From Arthrospiribacter ruber (lineage in GTDB: Bacteria > Bacteroidota > Bacteroidia > Cytophagales > Cyclobacteriaceae): a stretch of 64,000 nt of DNA. Location: assembly GCF_019343195.1 (NCBI RefSeq), contig NZ_RPHB01000003.1, positions 62,001 to 126,000 on the forward strand. The letters run 5' to 3'. Positions within the stretch are counted from its first letter, which is position 1. Each line of letters opens with the position of its first letter. This document shows, piece after piece, positions 18,965-27,411 of this stretch. The notes below the pieces were generated by a model, which did no database searches, was not told where the DNA came from, and saw nothing but the letters and a program-made list of their open reading frames with translations. The position numbers were made by a program, and so were the translations under genes.

Positions 18965-19399
18965 CTAGATTGAAGTCTGTATGACCGTTTGGGTTTTGAT
19001 TCCTCTGATGATAAAATAAGTCAGCAGACCTACAGGGCCAAGCATAAATGTCAAAAGCAAACAGGGAAGTAACATCCACCTATTTAGGTCTGTTTTCCAA
19101 GCATCCCGTGCAATCCACATCCCTACAAACAGGTCAAATGCCAAATAATGTATCCATCCTGCCAACAAGGCTTCATCGGACCCAAATAGAGACCTGACTT
19201 CTGCCAAACTTCCAAAGCCACCCTCCTCAGCACCGCTAATGCCTTGTATTATAAAATAAAGATAGGTAAGGGCAAGGATGACAAGTACACCTGAAAAAAG
19301 GAGGGTGTATACCCATTTTCCTGAATAAAAAATAAAGAGCAATATCCATGAAATCAAGGCCAAGCTGCTGACTATGCTAAAGACAGTTTCCAATTCCAT
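18965..19399 (-). CDS. ABA4-like family membrane protein
   Basis: 144 residues with about four membrane segments. The segment GWIHYLAFDLFVGMWIARDA (about 81-100) is the signature of the ABA4-like family, named after the plant protein needed for neoxanthin synthesis. The function of bacterial members is not established; a link to carotenoid or membrane lipid chemistry would be inference. It forms a two-gene unit with the membrane protein at 18222-18962. Confidence 0.8.
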   Translation of the reverse strand: MELETVFSIVSSLALISWILLFIFYSGKWVYTLLFSGVLVILALTYLYFIIQGISGAEEGGFGSLAEVRSLFGSDEALLAGWIHYLAFDLFVGMWIARDAWKTDLNRWMLLPCLLLTFMLGPVGLLTYFIIRGIKTQTVIQTSI

Positions 19400-19489
19400 A
19401 AGCTTCAGGTTGAGTTTATGAAATTTACTGAATTTATTTGAATAATAGAGAAAGTAATGATGCCACAGATGTTCTTTTCATGCAAAGAG

Positions 19490-20480
19490 GATAGGGGGAG
19501 TGGTACACAGACCACTGTCTCAACTGTACCGAGGCCTGTCTCAAATCTCACATCTCATATCTTTTATTTACGAAGTACGATTTACGATTGACGAGGCCTT
19601 TTCCATACTCCAACCTTATTTCTGGCGCCTTTGCGTCTTGGCGTGAACCCGTTTTTAATAGCCACGAAGGAACTAAGACACCAAGATGACTTATCCTTGT
19701 CATTTTGAGCGAAGTGAAAAATCTATGTTTGCCTATCATGAACAGACCCCTCCTTCGTCGGGGTGACAAGGTGAAGCCTTTTACATACTCCAACCCATCT
19801 TATGTCTTTTGTCTAGCGTCTTAAGTCTTAAAATGATTTACGAAGTACGATTTACGATTTACGAGGCCTAATTCATACTCCAGCCTTATTTCTAGCGCCT
19901 CTGCGCCTTGGCGTGAACCCATTATTAATAGCCATGAAGGAACTAAGACACCAAGATGACTTATCCTTGTCATTTTGAACGAAGTGAAAAATCTATGTTT
20001 TATTCTGATAGACAGACCCCTCCTTCGTAGCATTGACATAAATTTAGGGATCGTCACTCTGACGAAGGAAGAGTCTCCCAAAATAGGGGAGATCTCCTGC
20101 AATGCTGCGGGACAGGCTTTCATCTCCGCAAACTCCGGTTACCAATGACAGATATGGGGAGATCGTCATTCTGAACGCAGTGAAGAATCTCCTACCATGA
20201 GGGAGATGCTTCGACTCCGCAAGCTCCGCTACCATTGACAGAAACGTACGTCACTCTGACGAAGGAAGAGTCTCCCAAAAATATTGGAGATCCTTCATCT
20301 CCGCAAGCTCCGATTCAGGATGACGTACACCAACTGTCATTCCATTTCTGTAAATGCCAATTTTAAAATCTCGGGGTGACAAGGTGAAGCCTTTTACATA
20401 CTCCAACCCTTCTTGGTACTTGGTACCTTTCTCAAATCTTATATCTTTTGTCCAGCATCTTTGCTTGAACCTTACCCCAG
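19490..20480. repeat. Repeat cluster 3: large mosaic of at least four module families
   Basis: About 1 kb without a gene, between the ABA4-like start and the methyltransferase stop. It holds TACGAAGTACGATTTACGA blocks (19568, 19838), a long duplicated segment (about 19640-19765 and 19900-20032: CGTGAACCC, AAGGAACTAAGACACCAAG, TTGTCATTTTGA(A/G)CGAAG, ACCCCTCCTTCGT), three CGTCA-type hairpin units (20045, 20163, 20248) and a GGTACCTT / CATACTCCAA block at the right. Short frames inside are repeat-derived. Confidence 0.85.
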
Positions 20481-20497
20481 CCAAACACCTTTTATCC

Positions 20498-21688
20498 TTA
20501 GCCCTTTCTTTTGAGCTTGGCAATGTAAAACCCGTCAAACCCACTTTCTTGGGCCAACACTTTGTGATCTTCCATCAATTCAAAATCCTGACCTTTTTCC
20601 GAAGCAAGAAATCGCTCCACCTGATGCTGATTTTCTGTAGGCAGTATGCTACAGGTAGCGTAGACCAAAATTCCTCCGGGCTTTACCATATAACAATAAT
20701 CCTGTATGATTTCCTGTTGCAAGACCTGTACTTTGGCGATGGTTTCCGGGCTAAGTTTCCATTTGGTGTCAGGGTTTCTTTTAAGTACCCCCAACCCTGA
20801 ACAAGGCACGTCTAAGAGCACCCTGTCTGCAGAATCCTTAAGTCTCTTTATGGTCTTGTTCCCCTCGATCAAGCGGGTTTCGATGATACTCACCCCATTT
20901 CTCCTTGCCCGAAGTTTAGTATTGGTAAGTTTCCAGTCTTCCACATCCATTGACAGGATGCGCCCTTTGTTTTCCATAAGGGCTGCTAGATGAAGGGATT
21001 TTCCTCCAGCACCTGCGCAGGCATCTATCACCCGCATGCCCGGCTCCACGTCCAAGGAAGCTGCGACAAGTTGGGATGAAGCATCCTGAATCTCATACAT
21101 TCCTTCCTTGAAGGCAGGATTTTTAAAAATATTTTGCCTTTTAGCCAGTACCAAGGCGTCTTTGTAGCCCTTTGGAGCATAGGTTTCTACACCATCCTCA
21201 GCCAGCCTGTTCATCAATTGCTCTCTGGTAGTTTTCAAAGTATTGACCCTCAATACTACCTGGGCCTGTTGGTTGAGGGTATCTATTTCCTGATCCCAGC
21301 TTTCCCCTAAAAGTTCTTCCCCCATTTGGTCCAGCCAATCGGGGATGGACTGCAACACAGCCCTTTGGGATATGCGGCTCATTTTGGCTTTTACCTCATC
21401 AGGTTTAAGGCTCTTGAATTCCCTCCAGTCAGGCAATTTGTGGCCCTGGAGTATCCAATACGTGCCAAATTTATGGTAAAGGTCTTTGCTGGGGCTCACC
21501 GCCTCTATCAGTCTCCACCACCTTACCATTTCATACACGGACTCAGCGACAAAACCCCTATCCCTTGCTCCCCATTTGGGATTGGACCTTAGGGTTTTTT
21601 CTATCACCTTATCGGCGTATTTGTTGTTGTTGAATATTTCATCTATGGCCGACACGACCCCTCTTACTGTATTTGGAAAAAGCTTCAT
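20498..21688 (-). CDS. RsmB/NOP-type RNA cytosine-5 methyltransferase
   Basis: 396 residues. A SAM-dependent RNA m5C methyltransferase of the RsmB/NOP2/Sun family acting in the cytoplasm, probably on rRNA. The SAM fold begins at VIDACAGAGGKSLHLA. The two family cysteines are present: the catalytic one in YATCSILPTENQ and the product-release one in DVPCSGLG. The N-terminal 140 residues are a helical RNA-binding region. The usual NusB-like domain is reduced compared with E. coli RsmB (429 residues), so the exact target base is uncertain. It is divergent from the zinc-ribbon gene, with an exact -7 element next to the ATG. Confidence 0.92.
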   Translation of the reverse strand: MKLFPNTVRGVVSAIDEIFNNNKYADKVIEKTLRSNPKWGARDRGFVAESVYEMVRWWRLIEAVSPSKDLYHKFGTYWILQGHKLPDWREFKSLKPDEVKAKMSRISQRAVLQSIPDWLDQMGEELLGESWDQEIDTLNQQAQVVLRVNTLKTTREQLMNRLAEDGVETYAPKGYKDALVLAKRQNIFKNPAFKEGMYEIQDASSQLVAASLDVEPGMRVIDACAGAGGKSLHLAALMENKGRILSMDVEDWKLTNTKLRARRNGVSIIETRLIEGNKTIKRLKDSADRVLLDVPCSGLGVLKRNPDTKWKLSPETIAKVQVLQQEIIQDYCYMVKPGGILVYATCSILPTENQHQVERFLASEKGQDFELMEDHKVLAQESGFDGFYIAKLKRKG

Positions 21689-21692
21689 GGCA

Positions 21693-21700
21693 CAAAGATA
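21693..21700 (-). promoter_or_regulatory. -7 element abutting the methyltransferase start
   Basis: TATCTTTG on the minus strand matches TAnnTTTG and ends only 5 bp from the ATG (21688-21686). The predicted transcript start coincides with the start codon, implying a leaderless or near-leaderless mRNA. Confidence 0.5.
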
Positions 21701-21770
21701 GGGAATACTTTGGGCAACTTTTCCTTAGCGAAGCAGGTTCATACATATGTAAACTTTTATATTTTTGGAT

Positions 21771-22055
21771 ATGGGACAAAAGAAATGCCCCCACTGTGGG
21801 GAGTGGTCGAGTTGGACCACCGACATCAACGACAAATGTGATCATTGTGGCAAGCCGCTGGGTGGCAGGGATTTGGAGTATCACGAGAGAAGACAGGAAG
21901 ACATCAAAGCCAACAAAGAACAATGGATTTTTCATATCAAGGAGACTGATGGGCCTTTTATGATAGGATTGAAAAAAGTGGGAAATGTTTTTTATACCAT
22001 TTATATGGCCATCCTCACCTTTTTGGCCTGGCTGATTGCAGTGCTTCCGGGCTGA
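21771..22055 (+). CDS. Small zinc-ribbon membrane protein
   Basis: 94 residues from the ATG at 21771 (a TTG two codons earlier is in frame but less likely). Two CPHCG-like knuckles (CPHC near residue 5 and CDHC near 22) form a zinc ribbon. A charged linker follows, and then one C-terminal membrane helix (about 70-92). The stop overlaps the next ATG (TGATG at 22053-22057). TATTTTTG at 21760-21767 fits the -7 consensus just before the ATG. Function unknown; such proteins may be membrane-anchored adaptors. Confidence 0.75.
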   Translation: MGQKKCPHCGEWSSWTTDINDKCDHCGKPLGGRDLEYHERRQEDIKANKEQWIFHIKETDGPFMIGLKKVGNVFYTIYMAILTFLAWLIAVLPG

Positions 22056-22411
22056 TGACGGTCTTCAAAAACCCTTATTTTCTTCTCGCCTTCCTGATTT
22101 TCTGGATCAATCAGTTTGTGGAAAGGATCCTTGGCATTTTTATTCCTTGGGTACATGCATACCTCGATGACCTGATGGCCATGCCGGTGGTATTGGGCAT
22201 TACCTTGCAGGTTTTCAGGTGGATTCACCCTCAGAAAGACAGGTTTGTTTTTACCAAAATGCAGATTGCGGTAGCCTGGGCATATTACGCGTTTCTTTTT
22301 GAGTACTTGCTTCCCAAATGGTCCGAATCCTATACCGCCGATATCTGGGATGTAGTCTGCTATGCCATTGGGGCCGTTGCATTTTACTTTTTGATCAATA
22401 AAAAGCAATAA
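22055..22411 (+). CDS. Small integral membrane protein of unknown function
   Basis: 118 residues with about four membrane helices and no soluble domain. The start overlaps the stop of the zinc-ribbon protein by one base, and prmC starts 15 bp after its own stop, so the three are likely co-transcribed. The topology resembles small VanZ-like proteins, but I see no diagnostic motif. Confidence 0.75.
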   Translation: MTVFKNPYFLLAFLIFWINQFVERILGIFIPWVHAYLDDLMAMPVVLGITLQVFRWIHPQKDRFVFTKMQIAVAWAYYAFLFEYLLPKWSESYTADIWDVVCYAIGAVAFYFLINKKQ

Positions 22412-22426
22412 CTTTACGCAGAAAAA

Positions 22427-23266
22427 ATGAACATGGGCGCAAGAGAGATCTTCAAGAATTTTGTAGAAAAGCTTTCTCCTCTTTATGGAAAAAATGAAGC
22501 GGAGTCACTTACTTTTTGGCTTTTGGAAGATTTTCTTCAGCTTGGTAGAAAAGAAATCCTGAACAATCAGGAGTTGGACTCCATTCCCGAAGCCCTTGAA
22601 CTGGCCTTAAAGGAAATCTTATCGGGCAAACCCATCCAATATATCACGGGTAAGGCCCCTTTTTATGGTCGGGAATTTTGGGTCAGTCCGGCAGTGCTTA
22701 TTCCGAGAAATGAAACAGAGGAGTTGGTGCATCTCATTATTAAGGAAAATAAAAAGCCCTCATTGCGCATCTTGGATATAGGTACCGGTTCTGGCTGCAT
22801 TCCCATTACTTTAAGTCTTGAAATATTAGGGGCCAAGGTATATGCGGTTGACATTAGTGAGGAAGCTTTGCAAATAGCCGATAAAAATGCCCAGTCTCTA
22901 GAGGCAAATGTGACATTTTCGAAATTGGATATATTAAACGATGACATTCCCTATCCTGACTTGGACATTGTGGTAAGTAACCCGCCATATGTCAGACATT
23001 CAGAAAAAAAGCAGATGCATAAGAATGTCCTGGAACATGAACCCCATTTGGCATTATTTGTCTATGATGAGGATCCGCTTCTTTTTTATAGGCTGATCGC
23101 TGAAAAGTCAAAGAGGGTACTGAAGCCGGGAGGCAGGCTGTACTTTGAAATCAATGAAGCTTTTGGGAAAGAATTAAAGTCATTGGTTGAGAGCAAAGGG
23201 TATTTTGATGTGAATATTCACGCTGACCTTAATGGAAGAGACAGGATATTGTCTGCCCGATTGTGA
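22427..23266 (+). CDS. prmC: Release factor glutamine N5-methyltransferase
   Basis: 279 residues. Methylates the glutamine of the GGQ motif in release factors RF1 and RF2. An N-terminal helical substrate-binding domain (1-80) precedes the SAM fold with ILDIGTGSGCIPITL (about 108-122) and the diagnostic catalytic NPPY motif in VVSNPPYVR (about 183-191). IPRNETEELV is the usual bridging segment. Third gene of a short plus-strand unit, convergent with the thiamine-pyrophosphokinase-like gene (26 bp apart). Confidence 0.95.
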   Translation: MNMGAREIFKNFVEKLSPLYGKNEAESLTFWLLEDFLQLGRKEILNNQELDSIPEALELALKEILSGKPIQYITGKAPFYGREFWVSPAVLIPRNETEELVHLIIKENKKPSLRILDIGTGSGCIPITLSLEILGAKVYAVDISEEALQIADKNAQSLEANVTFSKLDILNDDIPYPDLDIVVSNPPYVRHSEKKQMHKNVLEHEPHLALFVYDEDPLLFYRLIAEKSKRVLKPGGRLYFEINEAFGKELKSLVESKGYFDVNIHADLNGRDRILSARL

Positions 23267-23292
23267 GGAGGCTATCAAAAATAATCTTCATT

Positions 23293-23910
23293 TTATTTTT
23301 TATCCAAAATCTCTCCCACCCAAAAAACTCCTTTACCCTCTAAAGTGGCCAATCCTTCCGGTACATCGACCATAGTGGCATAGACCACCTGCAAGATGCT
23401 GTTGCCTTCCTGCGTTCCAAAAGAGATTAAAGTCCCTTCGGGCGCATGGATATGAACCGAGGTTTCTGGAAACCACTTTTTAATCTTACCGGATTTAACG
23501 GGAAAATACCGCATAGCACCATCAATTACAGTGATATCCAAAAAGGAAAGCTTTTCCTCGAGTGCAAAAACATTCTTGTGGTCAAAGCCTACAATATTAA
23601 CAGCGGTATGCTTGGTCGCTATGAGGTATTGGAATGCTTCTTCCAGGAACTGACCATCACGGACTCCCAAAAACTTCACCGGATACTGTTCTTCCAACAG
23701 CCTGATATTGGATTTTTGAAAATTCAGGTCAGCCAGTATCAGGTCTATTTTGATTCCCCAAGAAATCACCCTATACACCTCTTCCTGCACCACTATCACA
23801 GTAGGTACCCACTCCAGCAAAGGAGCAATCTGATCATAGGAAATCCCCTCTGTACCGAGAATCAAAAGCGCTGGTTCCTGCTGTTCTTTGACAAAATGAT
23901 GGGAAGACAT
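23293..23910 (-). CDS. Thiamine pyrophosphokinase-like protein, divergent
   Basis: 205 residues. The overall plan follows thiamine pyrophosphokinase: an N-terminal Rossmann-like half (about 10-125), in which LILADL and GVRDGQFLEEAFQYL occupy the places of the GD.DS and TD..KA active-site motifs, and a C-terminal beta half (GTLISFGTQEGN, GVFWVGE). The usual aspartates are only partly kept, so either the family has drifted or the substrate differs. It starts 15 bp after the dipeptidase stop on the same strand, suggesting an operon. The assignment is by family resemblance. Confidence 0.55.
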   Translation of the reverse strand: MSSHHFVKEQQEPALLILGTEGISYDQIAPLLEWVPTVIVVQEEVYRVISWGIKIDLILADLNFQKSNIRLLEEQYPVKFLGVRDGQFLEEAFQYLIATKHTAVNIVGFDHKNVFALEEKLSFLDITVIDGAMRYFPVKSGKIKKWFPETSVHIHAPEGTLISFGTQEGNSILQVVYATMVDVPEGLATLEGKGVFWVGEILDKK

Positions 23911-23925
23911 GGACTTGACTTTTGG

Positions 23926-24915
23926 TTAGACAAATAAAGATGAGAAGAATCTCTGGGCATTTTTGAAGGCCAGTTTTTCAAGCTTTTCTTGAGGCAGGTC
24001 TTTGGATAACCTTTCCAAAATAGAAGGATATTTGCTGGCATTTTCCACCAAAGGAAAGTAAAAAGGGAATCGGGACTTGTCCGGGAAATTTTTGGTGTAA
24101 AAGAAATCCGCCCCAAAACACATCTGATCCTCTGCCCCAGCTCCAAAGCCATATAGGATATGTTCAAATACCCTTTCAGGCTCCTCATTGTCCAGAAAGG
24201 CCCTGAGAAAATTGATTCCTATAATTCCTTTTCTTCTGATGATTTCCTGGGCAAATTCATCCGGTAAGTTTCTTTTGTGATCCCAAACCGACCTGAAATT
24301 GCTATGGCTGGCAATGACAGGGATATCCAGGTTTTTTGAATCTATATGATGGAGTATACCTTCTGCCAAAAGGTCGGAAGTATGGGAAAGGTCAATGGCT
24401 ATTTTTCTACCGGAAATGTAATCCAAAAGCCTTTTTCCGTCATCTTTAAGGCCAATTCCTTCGGTATAGTTTCCCCCGCCAAACCTGTTTTCCGTATGGT
24501 GGGTGAGAGAGATATAGGCCATCCTTCCGGTCAGTTTGAGCAAGTTTTCCAACTGACTGAATGCAGCTGCGATGGGTGCTTTTTCATCTGCCAGGCCAGC
24601 AGCATTTTCAATCGCTGTAACCAGGCCGATTTTTTTGCTTTTTTCAATTTCACTTACAAATCCGGCGTTCACTGAAGAAACTTTTTCACCAAACTTCATT
24701 AAGGTCTCCCGAAACATGTATGCCTGCTTGGTAGCAAGCTCCATGCTTCCCGGTCTCACATCGGTGTAAATGGCACAGACCTGCATTTTTACATTCCCGG
24801 CTTCGAGAAGTGGGAAGGCGCAGGCAATGTCTTCAGCCCTGTCAGCAGATGCTTGTGGGACTGTAGCCAGGTAGGAAAGAAGGTCACAGTGGGTATCTAT
24901 AATGGGTAAATTCAT
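23926..24915 (-). CDS. Membrane dipeptidase family (peptidase M19)
   Basis: 329 residues from the ATG at 24915, chosen because it places the N-terminal metal motif IIDTHCDLL right after the start; upstream extension would need a TTG. M19 enzymes are binuclear zinc amidohydrolases that cut dipeptides, including L-D and D-amino-acid dipeptides. Visible metal or active-site elements are DTHCD (about 6-10), a central glutamate in ENAAGL, SLTHHTEN, and IDLSHTS followed by ASHSNFR. No signal peptide, so probably cytoplasmic. Divergent from the 3-hydroxyanthranilate dioxygenase gene. Confidence 0.92.
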   Translation of the reverse strand: MNLPIIDTHCDLLSYLATVPQASADRAEDIACAFPLLEAGNVKMQVCAIYTDVRPGSMELATKQAYMFRETLMKFGEKVSSVNAGFVSEIEKSKKIGLVTAIENAAGLADEKAPIAAAFSQLENLLKLTGRMAYISLTHHTENRFGGGNYTEGIGLKDDGKRLLDYISGRKIAIDLSHTSDLLAEGILHHIDSKNLDIPVIASHSNFRSVWDHKRNLPDEFAQEIIRRKGIIGINFLRAFLDNEEPERVFEHILYGFGAGAEDQMCFGADFFYTKNFPDKSRFPFYFPLVENASKYPSILERLSKDLPQEKLEKLAFKNAQRFFSSLFV

Positions 24916-25010
24916 GGGAATTGAAGCTTTAGCCTCCAAATTTGACGGTTTTTTTAATACTTTTAAAGCTTATTGCTGTTAACCTTTGTATCAACCAAAT
25001 CAGTTTTCTT

Positions 25011-25523
25011 ATGCCAGTGGCAAAACCTATTAATTTTCAGAAGTGGATTGAGGACAACCGACACCTGCTCAAACCGCCCATAGGCAATCAGGTCATGTAT
25101 AAAGGGAATGACGATTTCATAGTAATGGTAGTCGGCGGGCCCAATTCCCGAAAGGACTTTCACTACAATGAAGGGGAAGAGTTTTTTTATCAGGTAGAAG
25201 GAGAGATCACCCTCAAAATAGTAGATGAGGGGGAAGTCAAAGACATTAAGATCGGTCCGGGTGAAATGTTTTTGTTACCGGCAGGAGTGCCGCACTCACC
25301 TAGAAGACCCGCCAACACCATTGGCCTGGTCATGGAAAGGTACAGAAAGCAGGGGGAAAAGGACGGATTTATCTGGCATTGTGAAAACTGTGGCAACAAG
25401 CTTTATGAAGAATTTCATGAGGTCACGGATATTGTCAATCAATTGCCCCCTATTATGGAGCGTTTTTGGAGCAATCCTGAGCATACCAAGTGTAAGCAAT
25501 GTGGTACTGTGATGGAAAAATAG
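25011..25523 (+). CDS. 3-hydroxyanthranilate 3,4-dioxygenase
   Basis: 170 residues from the ATG at 25011, which matches the family start MPVAKPINFQKWIEDN. It opens the ring of 3-hydroxyanthranilate in the kynurenine route of tryptophan breakdown and NAD synthesis. The cupin holds the iron ligands in FHYNEGEEFFYQVEG and LPAGVPHSP, with the substrate arginines near MERYRKQG. The C-terminal second metal site, typical of bacterial enzymes, is complete: CENC (near 125) and CKQC (near 162). No other kynurenine gene is nearby, so the rest of the pathway must be elsewhere. Confidence 0.95.
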   Translation: MPVAKPINFQKWIEDNRHLLKPPIGNQVMYKGNDDFIVMVVGGPNSRKDFHYNEGEEFFYQVEGEITLKIVDEGEVKDIKIGPGEMFLLPAGVPHSPRRPANTIGLVMERYRKQGEKDGFIWHCENCGNKLYEEFHEVTDIVNQLPPIMERFWSNPEHTKCKQCGTVMEK

Positions 25524-25534
25524 TCCACAGGCGA

Positions 25535-26085
25535 CTGTCCTCTAACCACTGACCTCCGTTGCAGGACTTTCCAATTGTGATTTACGAAGTACGATTTACG
25601 AATTACGAGGCCTAATTCATACTCCAACCTTTTATTTCTAGCGCCTTTCCTTGTTGTCTGGAGGCTGTGCCTTCGGACTTCTGGTAAAGGAGTTTGCAAC
25701 TCCGATCCTGCCTTTATTGTTTCTGCGCTACTTCGCGTGAACTTCTAATGCCACGAAGGTACTAAGACACCAAGAAGGCTTCGGCTTGTCATTTTGAACG
25801 AAGTGAAAAATCCATTTTTGCCCACAATGAACAGACCCCTCCTTCGTCGGGGTGACAAGGTAAATCCGTTTCCATACTCCAACCCATCTTGGTACTTTGT
25901 ACTTGGTACTTGGTACCTTTCTCATATCTCGAATCTCATGTCTCTTCTCTTTTAATTACGAAGTACGATTTACGAGGGCTAATTCATACTCCAAACCTTC
26001 TTGGTTCATCGTACATTGTACTTGGTACCATTTTCTTCTCTGCGATCCTTGGCCCCTCTGCTACCTTTGCGTGAACCACCTTTTC
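25535..26085. repeat. Repeat cluster 4 between convergent genes
   Basis: About 550 bp of modules between the dioxygenase and metallophosphoesterase stops: TTTACGAAGTACGATTTACGA (25580 and, in shorter form, 25957), CATACTCCAACC (25618, 25874), a CTAGCGCC / GCGTGAAC block, TTGTCATTTTGAACGAAGTG (25788), ACAGACCCCTCCTTCGTCGG (25831), and several CTTGGTAC / GGTACC copies (25891-26030). All short frames here are repeat-derived. Confidence 0.85.
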
Positions 26086-26090
26086 TCCGC

Positions 26091-27224
26091 TCAAGCATAA
26101 AAAAACATCTTTTGAAGTTCTTCCAAAGGTAACTCTTCCAGGATTTCTCTTTCTGATTTTCCTTTTTCGGTATAATGCCACCTGACCAAGCGAAATATCC
26201 CGTCTTTGATTTCTATTCCCGTGATGCTGCCATCATCATAGCAACAGCATCCCGCATTGAAATAGGTAGGTTTGTACTTTGGTAAAGCAGCTTTCTCGTC
26301 CTCACATTGACTGGGATGCCTTTCTATCTGCTCCAATAGTGCCTTTTCCTTTTCCTTATCACCTGCTTCTTTTGCTTCTTCCAAGCTTGCCTTTAGGTAT
26401 TGGATATGACTGTAAGAATGAAAAATAGGCTGATGGGTATGCCCGGTGATCAGGACCACATTTTCCTGTTGCTGACTCCATTCGTACATCAGGCGGTTGT
26501 GGAGGGTTTTTTCGGACTGTACCACCGCCGGAGTATTGATATTGATGCCCAAAAAACCCTGCAACGGGCCCCAGATGTAGGAAACAAACCACACGGAAAA
26601 CTTATTGCCATCACTCCTCCGGTCACCTTGATGCCCATGAGTACAGAATACATCAATGTGCCTGCCTTCATCATAATGTACCCGTATGACTATTCCTCCA
26701 TATATCCTGATGGTCTCACCATAGAGTTGCCAAAGGAACATATTGGCAAAAGGGTCGATCTTCCAAAAAAGGTCATGGTTGCCATAAACCTTGTAAAAAG
26801 CCTTTCTTGAGACGAATTTCTTTTCAGCTTCAAAATTCTTTTTATTGTGCTGCATGATCTGGAAAATATTGAACTTCCAGAACTCCTCAGAGTCGCCCAG
26901 GTTGATATAATTGGCCTGATGGGTGTTGTAGTATTCCAATGCTGCCAGGTAATTGCCTTCGGCATGCCTGAATTCATCCCTACGTCCTTTGTTGCCTTTG
27001 TGGAGGTCGGAAAATATGATAAAGTTATTGTCCCTGAAATCTTTGGTATAAAGGTTACCATACTTGGATTTGGGATTGGAAATGATATCCTCATATACCT
27101 CTGAGAGCCTTTCAAAGACCTTTTCCCTGTCCGGAGAGGAAGCCACTTTTTTGGCAAACCATAATACAGGTCTTCTCAATAAAAAAACAATTGGTCGCTT
27201 AAGCAATTTCAAAAAATTTCTCAT
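26091..27224 (-). CDS. Calcineurin-like metallophosphoesterase
   Basis: 377 residues. Five-motif metallophosphoesterase: IIFSDLHKGNKGRRDEF (D-x-H), INLGDSEEFW (GD), VYGNHDLFW (GNHD), a central histidine near CTHGHQGD, and the closing GHTHQP. It is expected to bind two metals and hydrolyse a phosphomonoester or diester in the cytoplasm; the natural substrate is not deducible. The N-terminal 60 residues are basic and helical. The C-terminal part carries a cysteine cluster (NAGCCCYDDGS). Divergent from aguB across 190 bp that hold two inverted repeats. Confidence 0.88.
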   Translation of the reverse strand: MRNFLKLLKRPIVFLLRRPVLWFAKKVASSPDREKVFERLSEVYEDIISNPKSKYGNLYTKDFRDNNFIIFSDLHKGNKGRRDEFRHAEGNYLAALEYYNTHQANYINLGDSEEFWKFNIFQIMQHNKKNFEAEKKFVSRKAFYKVYGNHDLFWKIDPFANMFLWQLYGETIRIYGGIVIRVHYDEGRHIDVFCTHGHQGDRRSDGNKFSVWFVSYIWGPLQGFLGININTPAVVQSEKTLHNRLMYEWSQQQENVVLITGHTHQPIFHSYSHIQYLKASLEEAKEAGDKEKEKALLEQIERHPSQCEDEKAALPKYKPTYFNAGCCCYDDGSITGIEIKDGIFRLVRWHYTEKGKSEREILEELPLEELQKMFFYA

Positions 27225-27261
27225 ACTAATTTTCTTTTCCTGAAAGTATTACTTTCCAAAT

Positions 27262-27285
27262 ACATTCACAAATAGATGTGAATGT
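27262..27285. promoter_or_regulatory. Inverted repeat, candidate operator
   Basis: ACATTCACA, six bases, TGTGAATGT: a perfect 9 bp inverted repeat, 38 bp upstream of the metallophosphoesterase start and in the divergent space with aguB. It overlaps a consensus DnaA box (TGTGGATAA, 27283-27291). The symmetry suits a dimeric regulator, whose identity is unknown. The half-site order is the reverse of a CRP site. Confidence 0.5.
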
Positions 27286-27367
27286 GGATAAAGTGGATTT
27301 TAGTCTGTTTAGGCACCAAAAATTTTTTGCGAGAACTGGGATTTTTTCAATCCATTATCAGTTTTTT

Positions 27368-27383
27368 GGTTTATTTTTAAACC
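27368..27383. promoter_or_regulatory. Small inverted repeat in aguB upstream region
   Basis: GGTTTA TTTT TAAACC, a perfect 6 bp stem with a 4-nt loop, 28 bp upstream of the proposed aguB start. A TTTTTTG directly before it could be the -33 element. Role uncertain. Confidence 0.35.
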
Positions 27384-27411
27384 ATATTTTCATCTTTTGA
27401 CAAATTTTACC

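Noticed and set aside
13240-20330. CRISPR-like impression of evenly repeated CGTCA units
   Set aside because: Units are adjacent or irregularly spaced, imperfect, hairpin-rich and lack unique equal-length spacers; no cas genes are present.
19548-20544. Several 60-100 codon frames in repeat cluster 3
   Set aside because: Their translations are made of the repeat modules and recur in clusters 4, 6 and 8 in different frames, so they are not genes.
24942-25010. N-terminal extension of 3-hydroxyanthranilate dioxygenase
   Set aside because: It needs a TTG start and adds 23 hydrophobic residues not found in the family; the ATG at 25011 fits the known N-terminus.
27262-27285. CRP-type site
   Set aside because: The half-sites are in the order TCACA-N6-TGTGA, the inverse of the CRP consensus, so another regulator must be assumed.
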